From assembly GCA_034423015.1 (NCBI GenBank), contig DAOUJG010000053.1:62001-126000 (forward strand): a DNA stretch of 64,000 nt. The letters run 5' to 3'. The notes beneath the pieces were generated by a model. It saw nothing but the letters and a program-made list of their open reading frames with translations. It was not told where the DNA came from and searched no databases. A program made the position numbers and the translations under genes. Source of the stretch: JAGWBJ01 sp034423015. GTDB taxonomy: Bacteria; Chloroflexota; Dehalococcoidia; Lucifugimonadales; JAGWBF01. Below are positions 53,253 through 62,493 of the stretch, piece by piece (position 1 is the first letter of the stretch; every line of letters begins with the position of its first letter).

Positions 53253-54251
53253 CTACTCCACGGGGTTCATCCAGGGCATCATCCGCCGCAGCTCGCGGCC
53301 CACTTCCTCGATCTGGTGCTCGGTGGCGTCCTCGCGCATCACGTTGAAGCGCGGGCGTCCCTCGTCGTTCTCGGCCATCCACTCCCGGGCGAAGGTGCCG
53401 TCCTGGATGTCCTTCAGGGTCCGGCGCATGTTGTCGCGCACGTGCTCGTCGATGACCCCGGGGCCCCGGCTGTAGTCGCCGTACTCGGCCGTGTCGCTGA
53501 CGGAGTAGCGCATGTACTTGAACCCGCCCTGCCAGATGAGGTCGACGATCAGCTTCATCTCGTGCAGGCACTCGAAGTAGGCCAGCTCGGGTGGATATCC
53601 CGCCTCCACCAGCGTCTCGAAGGCCGTCTTGATGAGGGAGGTGATGCCGCCGCACAGGGCCGTTTGCTCCCCGAACAGGTCCGTCTCGGTCTCGTCCTTG
53701 AAGCTGCACTCCAGCACCCCGGCGCCGGTGCAGCCGATGCCCTTGGCGTAGGCCAGGGTGATCTCCTTGGCGGTGCCGGTGGCGTCCTGGTCGATGGCCA
53801 GCAGGGCGGGCACGCCGATGCCGTCCACGAACATCTCCCGCATCCTGTGGCCCGGAGCCTTGGGGGCGACCATGGAGACGTTGACGTTGCCCGGTGGCAC
53901 GATCTGCTTGTAGTGGATGCTGAAGCCGTGGGCGAACATCAGGGTGCTGTCGGGCTTCAGGTTGGGCTCTATCTGCTCGCGGTACACCCCGGGCTGGACG
54001 TGGTCGGGTATGAGCACCATGACCAGGTCCGACTCGCGGGTCACCTCGTCCACGTCGCCGACGGCCAGCCCGGCCTCCCTGGCCTTGTCCCGGCTGCGGC
54101 TGGTGGAGTGGAGGCCGACCATTACGTTCTGGCCGTTGTCCTTCAGGTTGAGGGCGTGGCAGTGACCCTGGCTGCCGTAGCCGATGATCCCGACGGTCTT
54201 CTCCTTGAGAAGGTCCAGGTTCGCGTCTTTGTCATAGTACACGTTGGGCAT
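53253..54251 (-). CDS. ilvC: Ketol-acid reductoisomerase (class I)
   Basis: The 332-residue enzyme has GIIGYGSQGHCHALNL (NADPH site), VSMVAPKAPGHRMRE, FKDETETDLFGEQTALCGG with the metal ligands, and AYFECLHEMKLIVDLI. It makes dihydroxyisovalerate for valine and leucine. Confidence 0.96.
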   Translation of the reverse strand: MPNVYYDKDANLDLLKEKTVGIIGYGSQGHCHALNLKDNGQNVMVGLHSTSRSRDKAREAGLAVGDVDEVTRESDLVMVLIPDHVQPGVYREQIEPNLKPDSTLMFAHGFSIHYKQIVPPGNVNVSMVAPKAPGHRMREMFVDGIGVPALLAIDQDATGTAKEITLAYAKGIGCTGAGVLECSFKDETETDLFGEQTALCGGITSLIKTAFETLVEAGYPPELAYFECLHEMKLIVDLIWQGGFKYMRYSVSDTAEYGDYSRGPGVIDEHVRDNMRRTLKDIQDGTFAREWMAENDEGRPRFNVMREDATEHQIEEVGRELRRMMPWMNPVE

Positions 54252-54274
54252 TTCTCATTGTCCTTTCATGGGCG

Positions 54275-54826
54275 CTAGGCCCCCTCGTAGTCGGCGGCCA
54301 CGGCAGTATGGGCTCGTACCCGTTCCCGCCGGGACTCTCCGGCGGCTCCTCGGGTGATGGCTATGCGGCCCGTCCGTATGACCTCCCTGATCCCGAAGGG
54401 CCGCAGCAGGTTGTGCAGTGCGTTTATCTTGTCCTCTTCTCCGGAGGTCTCGATGACCAGGGAGTTGGGGCTGACGTCCACGATGTGGGCCCTGAAGAGC
54501 TCCGCGATCTGGATAATCTCGCTCCGGTTGGCGGGGGACGCGTGGACCTTTATGAGGGCCAGCTCCCGGGCCACCACGTCCTCGTCGATGAGCTCGGACA
54601 CACGTACAATCTCGATGAGTTTGTTGAGCTGCTTGGTAACCTGCTCGATGGTGGCCTCGTCGCCCTCGACGACGAAGGTCATGCGCGAGAGGTTGGGCTG
54701 CTCGCTCTTCCCGACGGCCACGCTGGAGATGTTGAAGCCGCGGCGGCGGAACAGGCTGGAGACCCGGTTGAGCACCCCGGGGCGGTCCTCCACGAGGGCT
54801 ACGATCGTGCGGGTCGGCGTGGTCAT
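54275..54826 (-). CDS. ilvN: Acetolactate synthase small (regulatory) subunit
   Basis: The 183-residue protein starts with an ACT domain (TIVALVEDRPGVLNRVSSLFRRRGFNISS) and has the C-terminal domain LALIKVHASPANRSEI typical of IlvN/IlvH. It gives valine feedback to IlvB, encoded 12 bases upstream. Confidence 0.95.
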   Translation of the reverse strand: MTTPTRTIVALVEDRPGVLNRVSSLFRRRGFNISSVAVGKSEQPNLSRMTFVVEGDEATIEQVTKQLNKLIEIVRVSELIDEDVVARELALIKVHASPANRSEIIQIAELFRAHIVDVSPNSLVIETSGEEDKINALHNLLRPFGIREVIRTGRIAITRGAAGESRRERVRAHTAVAADYEGA

Positions 54827-54838
54827 CGGACCCTCTCC

Positions 54839-56539
54839 TTAGGTGGGGACCCCGGGCACGTGCTCGGGCTCCTCGATCAGCTCCGCCAGGCTCTGGCCCG
54901 CCGGTATCATCGGGTAGACGTTCTCCTCGGGCTCCACCATGAAGTCCACCACGACGGGCCCGGGCTCCTGCATGGCCCACTCGATGGCCGCCGGCACCTG
55001 TACCTTGTCGGTGACTCGCATGCCCGCTACGCCGTATGCCTCGGCCAGCTTCACGAAGTCCGGGTTCCGGCTGTAGGAGGTGGCGGTGTACTGCTTGTCG
55101 TAGAAGAAGTCCTGCCACTGGCGGACCATGCCCAGGTAGTTGTTGTTGATGATGGCGAACTTCACCGCGATGTTGTTCTCCACGGCGGTGGCCAGGTCGC
55201 ACAGGGTCATCTGGAAGCCGCCGTCGCCGGCGATGGACCAGACGTGCTTGTCGGGCTTTCCGACCTTGGCGCCCAGGGCCGCGGGGACCTCGAAGCCCAT
55301 GGCCCCCAGGCCGCCCGAGGTCACCAGATGGTTGGACTCCTTGAACGCGTAGTGCTGGGCGGCCCACATCTGGTGCTGCCCCACTCCCGTGACTATGATG
55401 GCCCGGCCGTCGGTGATCTCCGACAGGGTCTTCAGGATGTACTGGGGCAGGAGCTGGTCCGTCTCCCTTATCTTGTGGGAGGGGTGCCGCATCCGCAGCT
55501 CCTCGATGCGCTGGACCCACTCCGGGTGGACGGCGGAGGGCACGCTGGGCAGGAGCGCTTGCAGGATCCTCTTGAGGTCCCCCACGATGGGCACGGTGGC
55601 CCGGACGTTCTTGCTTATCTCAGACGGGTCCACGTCCACGTGGATGACCTTGGCGTTGGGGGCGAAGGCGCTGAGCCGGCCGGTCACCCTGTCGTCGAAG
55701 CGCATCCCCAGGGAGATGAGCAGGTCCGCCTCGTCTATCGCCTTGCTGGCGTAGGTCATCCCGTGCATGCCCGGCATGCCCACGTTCAGGAAGTGGTCCA
55801 TTGGGAAGGAGCTGATGCCCAGCAACGTGGTGATGACCGGTATCTGGGCTTTCTCGGCCAGCTCCCGGACCTCGTCGTAAGCCCTGGAGATGATGATGCC
55901 GTGGCCCGAGAGGATGATGGGCCTCTCGGCCTGGGCTATGAGCCGGGCCGCCTTCTGTATCTGGGCGGGGTGCCCGTCCAGGGTGGGCTTGTAGCCCGGC
56001 AGGTCCACCGACTCCGGGTAGCTGAACTCGGCCCGGTCGTCCTGCAGGACGTCCTTGGGGATGTCCACGAGGACGGGGCCTGGGCGGCCGGTGTTGGCTA
56101 TGTGGAAGGCCTCCTTTATCGCGCCGGGGATCTCGGAGGCGTCCATGATGAGATAGTTGTGCTTGGTGACGGGCAGGGTAATCCCGGAGATGTCCGTCTC
56201 CTGGAAGGCGTCTCGGCCTATGGCGCCCCTTGGCACCTGCCCGGTGATGGCCACGATGGGGATGGAGTCCATCTGGGCGCAGGCTATTCCCGTCACCAGG
56301 TTGGTGGCCCCGGGACCGGAGGTGGCGATGCACACGCCCACCTTTCCGGTAACCCGGGCGTAACCGTCCGCGGCCATGGCGGCGGCCTGTTCGTGCCGCA
56401 CCAGTATGTGACGGAGCTGGGGGTACTCCGGGAGTGCGCCGTAAAGGGGGAGCACCGCGCCTCCGGGCAGCCCGAAGGCCACGTCGACGCCCTCCTTGAG
56501 GAGACTTTCGCAAACCAGCTGTGCGCCTGTCAGTTTCAT
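54839..56539 (-). CDS. ilvB: Acetolactate synthase large subunit
   Basis: The enzyme of about 566 residues has the activating Glu in VRHEQAAAMAADGYAR, TSGPGATNLVTG, and the TPP/Mg motif GDGGFQMTLCDLATAVENN. ATG 56539 has AGGTG at seven bases; GTG 56548 is possible. First gene of the ilv-leu operon, read through a T-box leader. Confidence 0.95.
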   Translation of the reverse strand: MKLTGAQLVCESLLKEGVDVAFGLPGGAVLPLYGALPEYPQLRHILVRHEQAAAMAADGYARVTGKVGVCIATSGPGATNLVTGIACAQMDSIPIVAITGQVPRGAIGRDAFQETDISGITLPVTKHNYLIMDASEIPGAIKEAFHIANTGRPGPVLVDIPKDVLQDDRAEFSYPESVDLPGYKPTLDGHPAQIQKAARLIAQAERPIILSGHGIIISRAYDEVRELAEKAQIPVITTLLGISSFPMDHFLNVGMPGMHGMTYASKAIDEADLLISLGMRFDDRVTGRLSAFAPNAKVIHVDVDPSEISKNVRATVPIVGDLKRILQALLPSVPSAVHPEWVQRIEELRMRHPSHKIRETDQLLPQYILKTLSEITDGRAIIVTGVGQHQMWAAQHYAFKESNHLVTSGGLGAMGFEVPAALGAKVGKPDKHVWSIAGDGGFQMTLCDLATAVENNIAVKFAIINNNYLGMVRQWQDFFYDKQYTATSYSRNPDFVKLAEAYGVAGMRVTDKVQVPAAIEWAMQEPGPVVVDFMVEPEENVYPMIPAGQSLAELIEEPEHVPGVPT

Positions 56540-56562
56540 GCCGTTCACCTGCCGGGAGACAT

Positions 56563-56800
56563 CAAAAAAACCCGTCCCCTCAAGGGACGGGCTGTTCCCG
56601 CGGTACCACCCTTCTTCTCCGGCCGTTCCGGAGCTCCTCTGGGACCTTAACGGTGCCCTGCCGGCCCTCCCTACTGGGCGTTCAGGAGGGCTGCTCGGGG
56701 GCGAGTTCGGGGCTCTTCCGCCGCCGGTTTCTCAGCATGCAACCGGCTCTCTTGGACGGGGACATCCCCTACTACTCCCCTTCATAGCGTCAATATGAAT
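56563..56800 (-). promoter_or_regulatory. T-box leader of the ilv-leu operon, probably leucine-specific
   Basis: The minus strand carries the T-box AAGGGTGGTACCGCGG (56613-56598), then a terminator stem CCCGTCCCTTGAGGGGACGGG followed by seven or more T (56591-56563). Upstream, Stem I contains AGTAGT and, on its 3' side, the GAA-CTC sequence (CTC at 56705-56703) as likely specifier, a Leu codon. Uncharged tRNA-Leu would thus allow read-through into ilvB. The specifier choice is by eye from the GAA-codon context. Confidence 0.88.
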
Positions 56801-56811
56801 CTCGGTAGGGA

Positions 56812-56841
56812 ATTTTAAGCTAAACGCCATGTGGTTGTCAA
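56812..56841 (-). promoter_or_regulatory. Promoter of the ilv-leu operon
   Basis: On the minus strand TTGACA (56841-56836), 18-base spacer, TAAAAT (56817-56812), directly before the T-box leader. Confidence 0.75.
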
Positions 56842-56903
56842 CATGATGCTGTTGAGATAGTAGGGATCGCATTAAGTATTGAGTCTTGTGCCGGTTGGCC
56901 CGC

Positions 56904-57248
56904 CTAGGGAACGCTTACGACTGTCCAACTCCCGTCGTCGTTCTGGGTGGTAGCGAAGCCGTCGTTGTCGAAGAAGGGGGCGTCGACACACGTCTCGCTG
57001 GACGTAGAGAACGTGCTGCCTTTCTTGACCAAATAGCACCCGCCGCCGTCTCGTTTCACCCAGAAGGTATCGTTGGCGTCGGTCTGCGCGACCGTACAGC
57101 CCTCTCCTACCTGCAATGTCGTACCCGCTTGACAGTCGCCAATGACCGAGTCGGGCCCGCCTCCGCTGGGGCCGAATGTCCAGTCGCTGGAGCAAGCGAC
57201 AGTAAGGAGGAGGGCGGCCAGGGCGAACAATGCAATCCTGCGGGTCAT
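56904..57248 (-). CDS. Small putative lipoprotein
   Basis: From ATG 57248 the 114-residue product starts with a signal (RRIALFALAALLLTVAC) with lipobox TVAC, followed by a short Ser/Gly linker and a domain with four more cysteines that may form disulfides. I do not recognise the domain. It follows the acyl-CoA-dehydrogenase-like gene by 25 bases. No clear ribosome site precedes the ATG. Confidence 0.6.
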   Translation of the reverse strand: MTRRIALFALAALLLTVACSSDWTFGPSGGGPDSVIGDCQAGTTLQVGEGCTVAQTDANDTFWVKRDGGGCYLVKKGSTFSTSSETCVDAPFFDNDGFATTQNDDGSWTVVSVP

Positions 57249-57273
57249 GACGGGATTGTGCTTGGCCGGAGGG

Positions 57274-58446
57274 TCATATAACCACGGCGTCGTCAATGGA
57301 GGGCCAGCTAAGCTCGAATAGCTGGTCGAAGGCCAGGGCCCAGGGGGGCCTCAGGTATCCCAACGCCCGCACGTCCTCGAACCAGGTGCTCAGCGGCGAG
57401 TACCAGGTGTACGAGGACCCGCCCGACAGCTTGCAGAGGCGAGTCAACACCGACTCCGACAGGGTCGCGATGCTCTCCTTGGCCAGCAGCGTGTTGTACA
57501 GCGTCTGGGTACCGTTGTCGAACTCGGTCAGGGCGGCTTCGAACGCCTTGTCCACCAGCCACGCCTCCTGCTCGGCGTGGCTCCACTCCACCCGCTGGTA
57601 CGCCCGCAGCGCGGAGCCCCGGGCCATCTCACGGGAAAGCCTCTCCCGGACGAACTCCATGGCCGTGTCCACCACGCCGACGACCACGGAGGTGAACATC
57701 ATCTGCCCCAGGGGTCCGGCGGCCTGCTGCAGCTCCATCGCGTGGCCCGGCCAGGCCGACCGCACCACCGGGAAGTCCGTGAACTCGAAGGCGTGGCTGT
57801 TGGTGGACATCATCCCGCGCCCCGCCCACGGCTCCGTCAGCCTCATGCCCGTGGTGCCGTCCCACGGCGTGTTCCGCACGTCCATGTAGAACAGGTCGGC
57901 CAGAGTGTCTCCCTCGGCCAGGGCCCGGGTTGTCATGAACGACGTGATGCCCGAGCCGCTCCCGAAGTGCTTCCGCCCGCTCAGGCGGTACTTGTGGGGC
58001 TCTCCGGTGGGCCGCACCGCCGAGCGGGTCCTGGCCACGTCGCCGCCGCTCCCGGGCTCGGACACGATGGTGCCCCACCAAGCCCCGTCCAGGACCGTAT
58101 CGAACACCTCCCTGCGCTGCCGTGTCCACTCCTCCATGTACGAGTCCGGCACCTGGGGCACCCTCCACGAGGCCAGCACGCCGGGGTGCATGGCGCTGAC
58201 CAGAGAGACCGAGGGGTCGCCGTGGGCCAGTATCCTGAGGGAGGTGCAGATGGGCCGGGCCGACTGGGCCAGGCTCTCCCACGTGCCCCCAAGCTCGGCC
58301 GGCACCGACATCAGGTGCACGCCCAGGTCCAGGAGCCTGTCGAAGTCCTCCTTGCGGGCCTCCCTGCGAGACTGGCGCTCCTGCCTCTCGGAGGCGAACT
58401 CACGGGCCAGGGCCGGCGCCGCCTCCAGGATCGATTGTATGCTCAT
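57274..58446 (-). CDS. Acyl-CoA-dehydrogenase-superfamily flavoprotein (possible monooxygenase)
   Basis: The 390-residue protein has the ACAD fold: WWGTIVSEPGSGGDVARTRSAV (flavin region), GRKHFGSGSGITSFMTTRAL and a C-terminal helical domain (YNTLLAKESIATLSESVLTRLCKLSGG). The usual catalytic Glu is not obvious, and the sequence resembles the two-component flavin monooxygenase branch (DszC/SfnB-like) as much as true dehydrogenases. ATG 58446 overlaps the rhodanese stop as ATGA, so it is tightly linked to sulfur-transfer genes. Confidence 0.78.
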   Translation of the reverse strand: MSIQSILEAAPALAREFASERQERQSRREARKEDFDRLLDLGVHLMSVPAELGGTWESLAQSARPICTSLRILAHGDPSVSLVSAMHPGVLASWRVPQVPDSYMEEWTRQRREVFDTVLDGAWWGTIVSEPGSGGDVARTRSAVRPTGEPHKYRLSGRKHFGSGSGITSFMTTRALAEGDTLADLFYMDVRNTPWDGTTGMRLTEPWAGRGMMSTNSHAFEFTDFPVVRSAWPGHAMELQQAAGPLGQMMFTSVVVGVVDTAMEFVRERLSREMARGSALRAYQRVEWSHAEQEAWLVDKAFEAALTEFDNGTQTLYNTLLAKESIATLSESVLTRLCKLSGGSSYTWYSPLSTWFEDVRALGYLRPPWALAFDQLFELSWPSIDDAVVI

Positions 58447-60026
58447 TGGACCACCTGATACTTTCGTCCCAGCTCCTCTTCCCAGCGGAGGTAGTGCATC
58501 ATGTCGGCGTAGCCCCGGTCGGGGCCCGTGGGCACCACGTCGTTGGGAGGCGCCATCACGCCGGTGAGGCCCCTCTCCACTGCGAACCCTGCCGCCGTCC
58601 ACGCGGCCAGGCCTCCGTCCAGCGCCCGCACGTCCCGGTAGCCCATGCCGGCCAGGGTCGCGGCGGCCAGGCAGGAGGCGACGCCGTCGGAGCAGGTGAC
58701 TGCCAGCGGGGCACCCTTGTTGGGGGCCACGTCCCCTGCTTGAATCTCCAGCCAGCCCCTGGGGACCCAGGTCGACCCCGGCACGTGGCCGGCGGCGAAC
58801 TCCCGGCTGGTATCCACGAATATGACGGTCCGTTCCGCGTCGTCCTTCAGCTCGGAGGCGCCGGCCAGACGGACCGTCCTGCGCGCGTCCTCGAGGCCGA
58901 AGGGAGGCCGGTCGGGGATGCCCGTCTCCAGGGGAAGCCCGGCCGCGCTCCAGGCGGCCGTCCCTCCCCGCAGGGCGTGGACGTTGGGATAGCCCATCTG
59001 CAGGTACCAGGAGGCAGTCACGGTGGACCGGGCCACCCCGTCACAGGCGAAAACGATGACGCCGTCCCTGACTCCCACCAGGTCGTCGCTGCGCTGGACC
59101 GCCTGTCCCCCGGGGAACCATCGGAAGCCGGGAATGTGCCCGGCCCGGTACTCCTCCATCGTGCGCACGTCTACCAGGTAGACCGGTCCCTCTTGGGCCT
59201 TGGCCATCAGACTCTGGAGCTGCGGGGCGTCGACGTACCTGACCCCGTCCTCCGCGGCCAACCGGGCCGCGTACTCTTCGGCCGCCGCAAGGCCCTCCCG
59301 GGAGGGAGGCGGAAGCCGGACGCGGTCGGCGCCCGTCTCCAGCTCCAGCCCCGCCAGCACCCAGCCCGAGGTGCCGTTCTTCAGGCCGTATACGTTGGCA
59401 AGGCCCATTCGTTGAAGGGCCCGCGTGCCGATGATGCTCCGGGTGCGGCCGGCGCAGTTGACCACCACCGTCGTGCCTTCGCCGGCTTCCCTCACGATGT
59501 CGGTCACCCGGAGGGCCAGCTCTCCTCCCGGCACGCTGCGGCCGCCGGGTATGCAGAAGCGCGCGTACTCCTGGGGGGTGCGGGTGTCCAGGATGACCAG
59601 CCGCTCCCCGCGCTGCACCCTGGCATGGAGGTCGTCGGCCTCCATCTCGGGCACCTGGTGGACCACCTCGACCCGCTCCCCGAAGTCCTTGCTGGGGACG
59701 TTCATACCCCACTCGGTGGGGTAGCCGTCGGTGGTCCAGCGGTTGACTCCACCCTCCAGCACCGAGACGTTCCCGTATCCCATCCGCTCCAGAGTCGACG
59801 CCGCCAGCCGGGCCCTCCGGCCGTCGTCGTCGCACACCACCACATGGGCCCCGGGGAAGGGCACCAGGTGACCCATCTCAAACTCCAGTAGCCGTCTGGG
59901 CAGTGAGGAGAAGCCCGCGATGTGGCTGCTGTTGAACTCGCCGTGCTCCCGCACGTCGACGAGGGCAACGCCGGCCCCCGAGTCCAGCAGGTCGTTAAGG
60001 CCCTTTGACGAGATGCTCGAAGCCAT
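58443..60026 (-). CDS. Four-domain rhodanese-like sulfurtransferase
   Basis: The 527-residue protein is four consecutive rhodanese domains. Each keeps the active Cys: VVCDDDGRR, VVNCAGRTRS, FACDGVARST and VTCSDGVASC. Each domain ends with a GG-x-x-W repeat (EGGVNRW, KNGTSGW, RGGTAAW, DGGLAAW). Rhodaneses move sulfane sulfur. Four active domains in one chain are rare. It sits 21 bases after the cysteine-dioxygenase-like cupin gene and overlaps the flavoprotein gene. Confidence 0.9.
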   Translation of the reverse strand: MASSISSKGLNDLLDSGAGVALVDVREHGEFNSSHIAGFSSLPRRLLEFEMGHLVPFPGAHVVVCDDDGRRARLAASTLERMGYGNVSVLEGGVNRWTTDGYPTEWGMNVPSKDFGERVEVVHQVPEMEADDLHARVQRGERLVILDTRTPQEYARFCIPGGRSVPGGELALRVTDIVREAGEGTTVVVNCAGRTRSIIGTRALQRMGLANVYGLKNGTSGWVLAGLELETGADRVRLPPPSREGLAAAEEYAARLAAEDGVRYVDAPQLQSLMAKAQEGPVYLVDVRTMEEYRAGHIPGFRWFPGGQAVQRSDDLVGVRDGVIVFACDGVARSTVTASWYLQMGYPNVHALRGGTAAWSAAGLPLETGIPDRPPFGLEDARRTVRLAGASELKDDAERTVIFVDTSREFAAGHVPGSTWVPRGWLEIQAGDVAPNKGAPLAVTCSDGVASCLAAATLAGMGYRDVRALDGGLAAWTAAGFAVERGLTGVMAPPNDVVPTGPDRGYADMMHYLRWEEELGRKYQVVQ

Positions 60027-60047
60027 CGGCGTTGGGTGCCGGGCCGC

Positions 60048-60632
60048 CTATTCGTTGTCCCATTTCCTGGTGACGAAAGAGGTGACCTCCCCCGTCTCCA
60101 GGTTGTAGCGGCACCGGTCCAGCCCCTTCAGGTCCTTGCCGTATACGTGTATCTCGACCGTGGGGCGGTCCGTGTGGTTGTCCATCTGGTGAATCTCGTC
60201 CACCGTGGGTATCAGCAGGGATATCTCCCCTGGGACCAGGGTCGCCTCCCTGTCCCTCTCCAGGGTGGCGTGCAGCGGGTCCTCCCGGTCGTCCGTCCGC
60301 CGGAACCGGGTCTCGCTGAGGGCGTTGTCCATGACGCCGATCATGCCCCAGGTGCGGTGGTCGTGGGGCGCGGCGTGGTCCCCCGGGCCCCATACCACCG
60401 CGGTGACCAGGAGCCCGCTTTCGCCCCGGTAGAGCAGATAGGAGCCGTGGTTGCCGCGGGGCCCCGTGCCCGACGGCACCCTGTACTCGGCGGGCAGCGC
60501 CCCGGGGTTGGCGATGAGCCGTTCCAGGTAAGCCGACCCCCGGTCGAATATCTTGGCCTGATCGGGCTGGCTGCGTAGGACGTCCTCCATGTCGTGGGCG
60601 AACTCCTGCAGTCCGTAGCTGGACGTTGCCAT
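60048..60632 (-). CDS. Cysteine-dioxygenase-like cupin (thiol dioxygenase)
   Basis: The 194-residue cupin has the Fe(II) His motif APHDHRTWGMIGVM and the third His in VEIHVYGKDL, as in cysteine and 3-mercaptopropionate dioxygenases. It probably oxidises a thiol to a sulfinic acid. ATG 60632 follows GGGAGGTGGG. A TATAAT on the same strand at 60674-60669 may be its own -10. The following genes encode a rhodanese and a flavoprotein. Confidence 0.85.
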   Translation of the reverse strand: MATSSYGLQEFAHDMEDVLRSQPDQAKIFDRGSAYLERLIANPGALPAEYRVPSGTGPRGNHGSYLLYRGESGLLVTAVVWGPGDHAAPHDHRTWGMIGVMDNALSETRFRRTDDREDPLHATLERDREATLVPGEISLLIPTVDEIHQMDNHTDRPTVEIHVYGKDLKGLDRCRYNLETGEVTSFVTRKWDNE

Positions 60633-60668
60633 GGTCCCACCTCCCGTCGGCGTGGCTGGTAGGTACAG

Positions 60669-60674
60669 ATTATA
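60669..60674 (-). promoter_or_regulatory. Minus-10 element before the cupin gene
   Basis: A perfect TATAAT on the minus strand 37 bases before the ATG; the -35 (TTCCCC) is weak. Confidence 0.4.
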
Positions 60675-60703
60675 CTCTTCTCGGGGTGCGGCGGGGAAGA
60701 TGG

Positions 60704-62038
60704 TCATGGGGCAGGGGAGGACCGGGCCGCCGGCGGCAGGGCCTGCTCCCAGTCGGGCATCAGGAACCGGGATGTGGTGGGCAGGAGCAGGATGGACAGG
60801 ACGCCCAGCAGGCTGGTGGCGAAGGAAAGGGCGACGATGCCCTCGTAGCCCGTCAGGTCCCAGATCACGCCTCCGCCCCAGGCGCCGGCGGCCATCCCGA
60901 GGCCCGACCCCAGCATCTGCCAGCCGTAGGCGGTGCCGATGGGCGCGTTGCCGAAGTACTGGCGGTTGATTATGGGGAAGGCGCTCATCTCCCCCCCGAA
61001 GCCCACGCCGTAGACGACGGCGAACAGGTAGAAGAACCAGGCGTCGTGGGCCACGAACAGCATCAGCACAGGGGCGGTCTGCAGGAAGAAGCAGAGCCCC
61101 ATGACTCCCTTGCTGCCCGTGCGGTCGGCCACGATGGGGACGACGAACCGGGTGGTGGTGCTCACGGCGAAGAGGGTGGCCACGAGGCCGGCTGCCACCC
61201 CTTCGGCGACGCCCCGCTCGATGGCCATGGCCACCAGGAACACCAGCACGATGTTGTGGGCCACGCACCCCCAGAAATGGATGCCGATGAGGTTCCAGAA
61301 GGCGTTCTTGCGCTGGGCCTGCCGCAGAAACACCTTGGTCCTGGTCTTGGCCACGTCTCCCTGGTAGACCCGCCGGATGGGCTGGTCCTCCGAGGCGCCC
61401 AGGGGCCTGAGGCCCAGCTCCCCGGGCTCGTTGTGGAACCTGCTGATCACGGCCAGCAGCAGCGCCCCGCCGGCTATGCCCGGGCCCCAGAAGGTCCAGG
61501 GCAGACCCAGGCGGTCCAGGAGCACCACCACCAGGGGAATGGCGATGACCGTGCCCAGCCCCTGGGAGGCCTGGAGGGCCCCCAGGCCCACGCCGAGGTT
61601 CTTGTCGAACCAGCTGGATACGGCGGCCATGAGGGGCACGCCGAATATGGCCATCGACCCGCTGAGGATTACGCCGAAGTAGAGGTAGAACTGCCACAGG
61701 TGCTCCATGGTGCCGGTGAGCATCATGCCGCAGACGAACAGGAGGGCGCCCAGCAGCATGGTGCGCCGAATGCCGTACCGGTCCCCAAGCCAGCCCGCCA
61801 CCGGTCCGAAGAGCCCGGAGAATATCCACTGCAGGGAGAAGGCCAGCCCGATGGCGCCGTAGCTCCAGCCGAACCCCCGCTGGGCGTCCGCCAGGAAGGG
61901 AACGAACACGCTGGCGGCCATGCGCACGGCGGAGCTGGTGAGGCGCAGCAGCACAGCCATCCCCACGATGACCCACGCGTAGTGGACCCGGCGCCCGGCC
62001 AGGGTGAAGCTGGAGGGACTCAAGTCGAACAGCGGCAT
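60704..62038 (-). CDS. MFS transporter (monocarboxylate/oxalate-formate antiporter type)
   Basis: The 444-residue protein has twelve predicted membrane helices and the MFS loop motif GWLGDRYGIRRTMLLGA between helices 2 and 3, with a longer central loop near residue 215. It resembles OFA-family organic anion carriers. Its position before the thiol dioxygenase, rhodanese and flavoprotein genes suggests it imports an organosulfur acid or exports the product. ATG 62038 follows AAGGAA. Confidence 0.85.
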   Translation of the reverse strand: MPLFDLSPSSFTLAGRRVHYAWVIVGMAVLLRLTSSAVRMAASVFVPFLADAQRGFGWSYGAIGLAFSLQWIFSGLFGPVAGWLGDRYGIRRTMLLGALLFVCGMMLTGTMEHLWQFYLYFGVILSGSMAIFGVPLMAAVSSWFDKNLGVGLGALQASQGLGTVIAIPLVVVLLDRLGLPWTFWGPGIAGGALLLAVISRFHNEPGELGLRPLGASEDQPIRRVYQGDVAKTRTKVFLRQAQRKNAFWNLIGIHFWGCVAHNIVLVFLVAMAIERGVAEGVAAGLVATLFAVSTTTRFVVPIVADRTGSKGVMGLCFFLQTAPVLMLFVAHDAWFFYLFAVVYGVGFGGEMSAFPIINRQYFGNAPIGTAYGWQMLGSGLGMAAGAWGGGVIWDLTGYEGIVALSFATSLLGVLSILLLPTTSRFLMPDWEQALPPAARSSPAP

Positions 62039-62165
62039 GCTCTATTCCTTGGGAGTACGGCACCCATTGTACACGAACCGGCCGTGCCGGGTGCTGCCGC
62101 ACACGCGTGGCGTCGTCGCCGGCAGAATGCTAGCATATCGTCAACAGTCTGTTTTGGAGCGGACT

Positions 62166-62384
62166 TTGGGGAGCTTACACGTACGACGTTTGGATGATGG
62201 AGTGGTCGAACGGCTAAAGCGCCGCGCCGCCGCGAACAATCGTTCCCTGGAGAGCGAGGCCCGGCACATCCTGGAGCGGGCCTCGGAGGACGGCATGCCG
62301 GAGAAGGCCAGGAGATTCGGGGCCCTGGTCAAGAGGTTGCGGAGGGGGACCGGGAGCCGTTCTCAGACCCCTCCCACGTTCTGA
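62166..62384 (+). CDS. FitA/VapB-type ribbon-helix-helix antitoxin
   Basis: From TTG 62166 the 72-residue protein reads LGSLHVRRLDDGVVERLKRRAAANNRSLESEARHILE, the Arc-like fold of FitA-type plasmid stability antitoxins. ATG 62127 upstream is an alternative start. The matching toxin gene begins 38 bases after its stop but is broken (62422). Confidence 0.75.
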   Translation: MGSLHVRRLDDGVVERLKRRAAANNRSLESEARHILERASEDGMPEKARRFGALVKRLRRGTGSRSQTPPTF

Positions 62385-62421
62385 TCAGGGAAGACCGGGA
62401 TAGCGGCCACAGCCCTGCGTG

Positions 62422-62490
62422 ATGCGCCTGGTCGTGGACGCCGTCGTCGTCAAGTGCCTCGTCGAAGAGGAATACTCATCCCCCAAGACG
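62422..62490 (+). pseudogene. VapC (PIN toxin) gene stub
   Basis: ATG 62422 begins MRLVVDAVVVKCLVEEEYS, the N-terminal PIN strand with the first catalytic Asp of VapC toxins. Homology ends after about 20 codons, where an 11-bp palindrome and an IS630-type transposase half follow. The toxin is therefore lost and the antitoxin left alone. Confidence 0.7.
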
Positions 62491-62493
62491 GCA

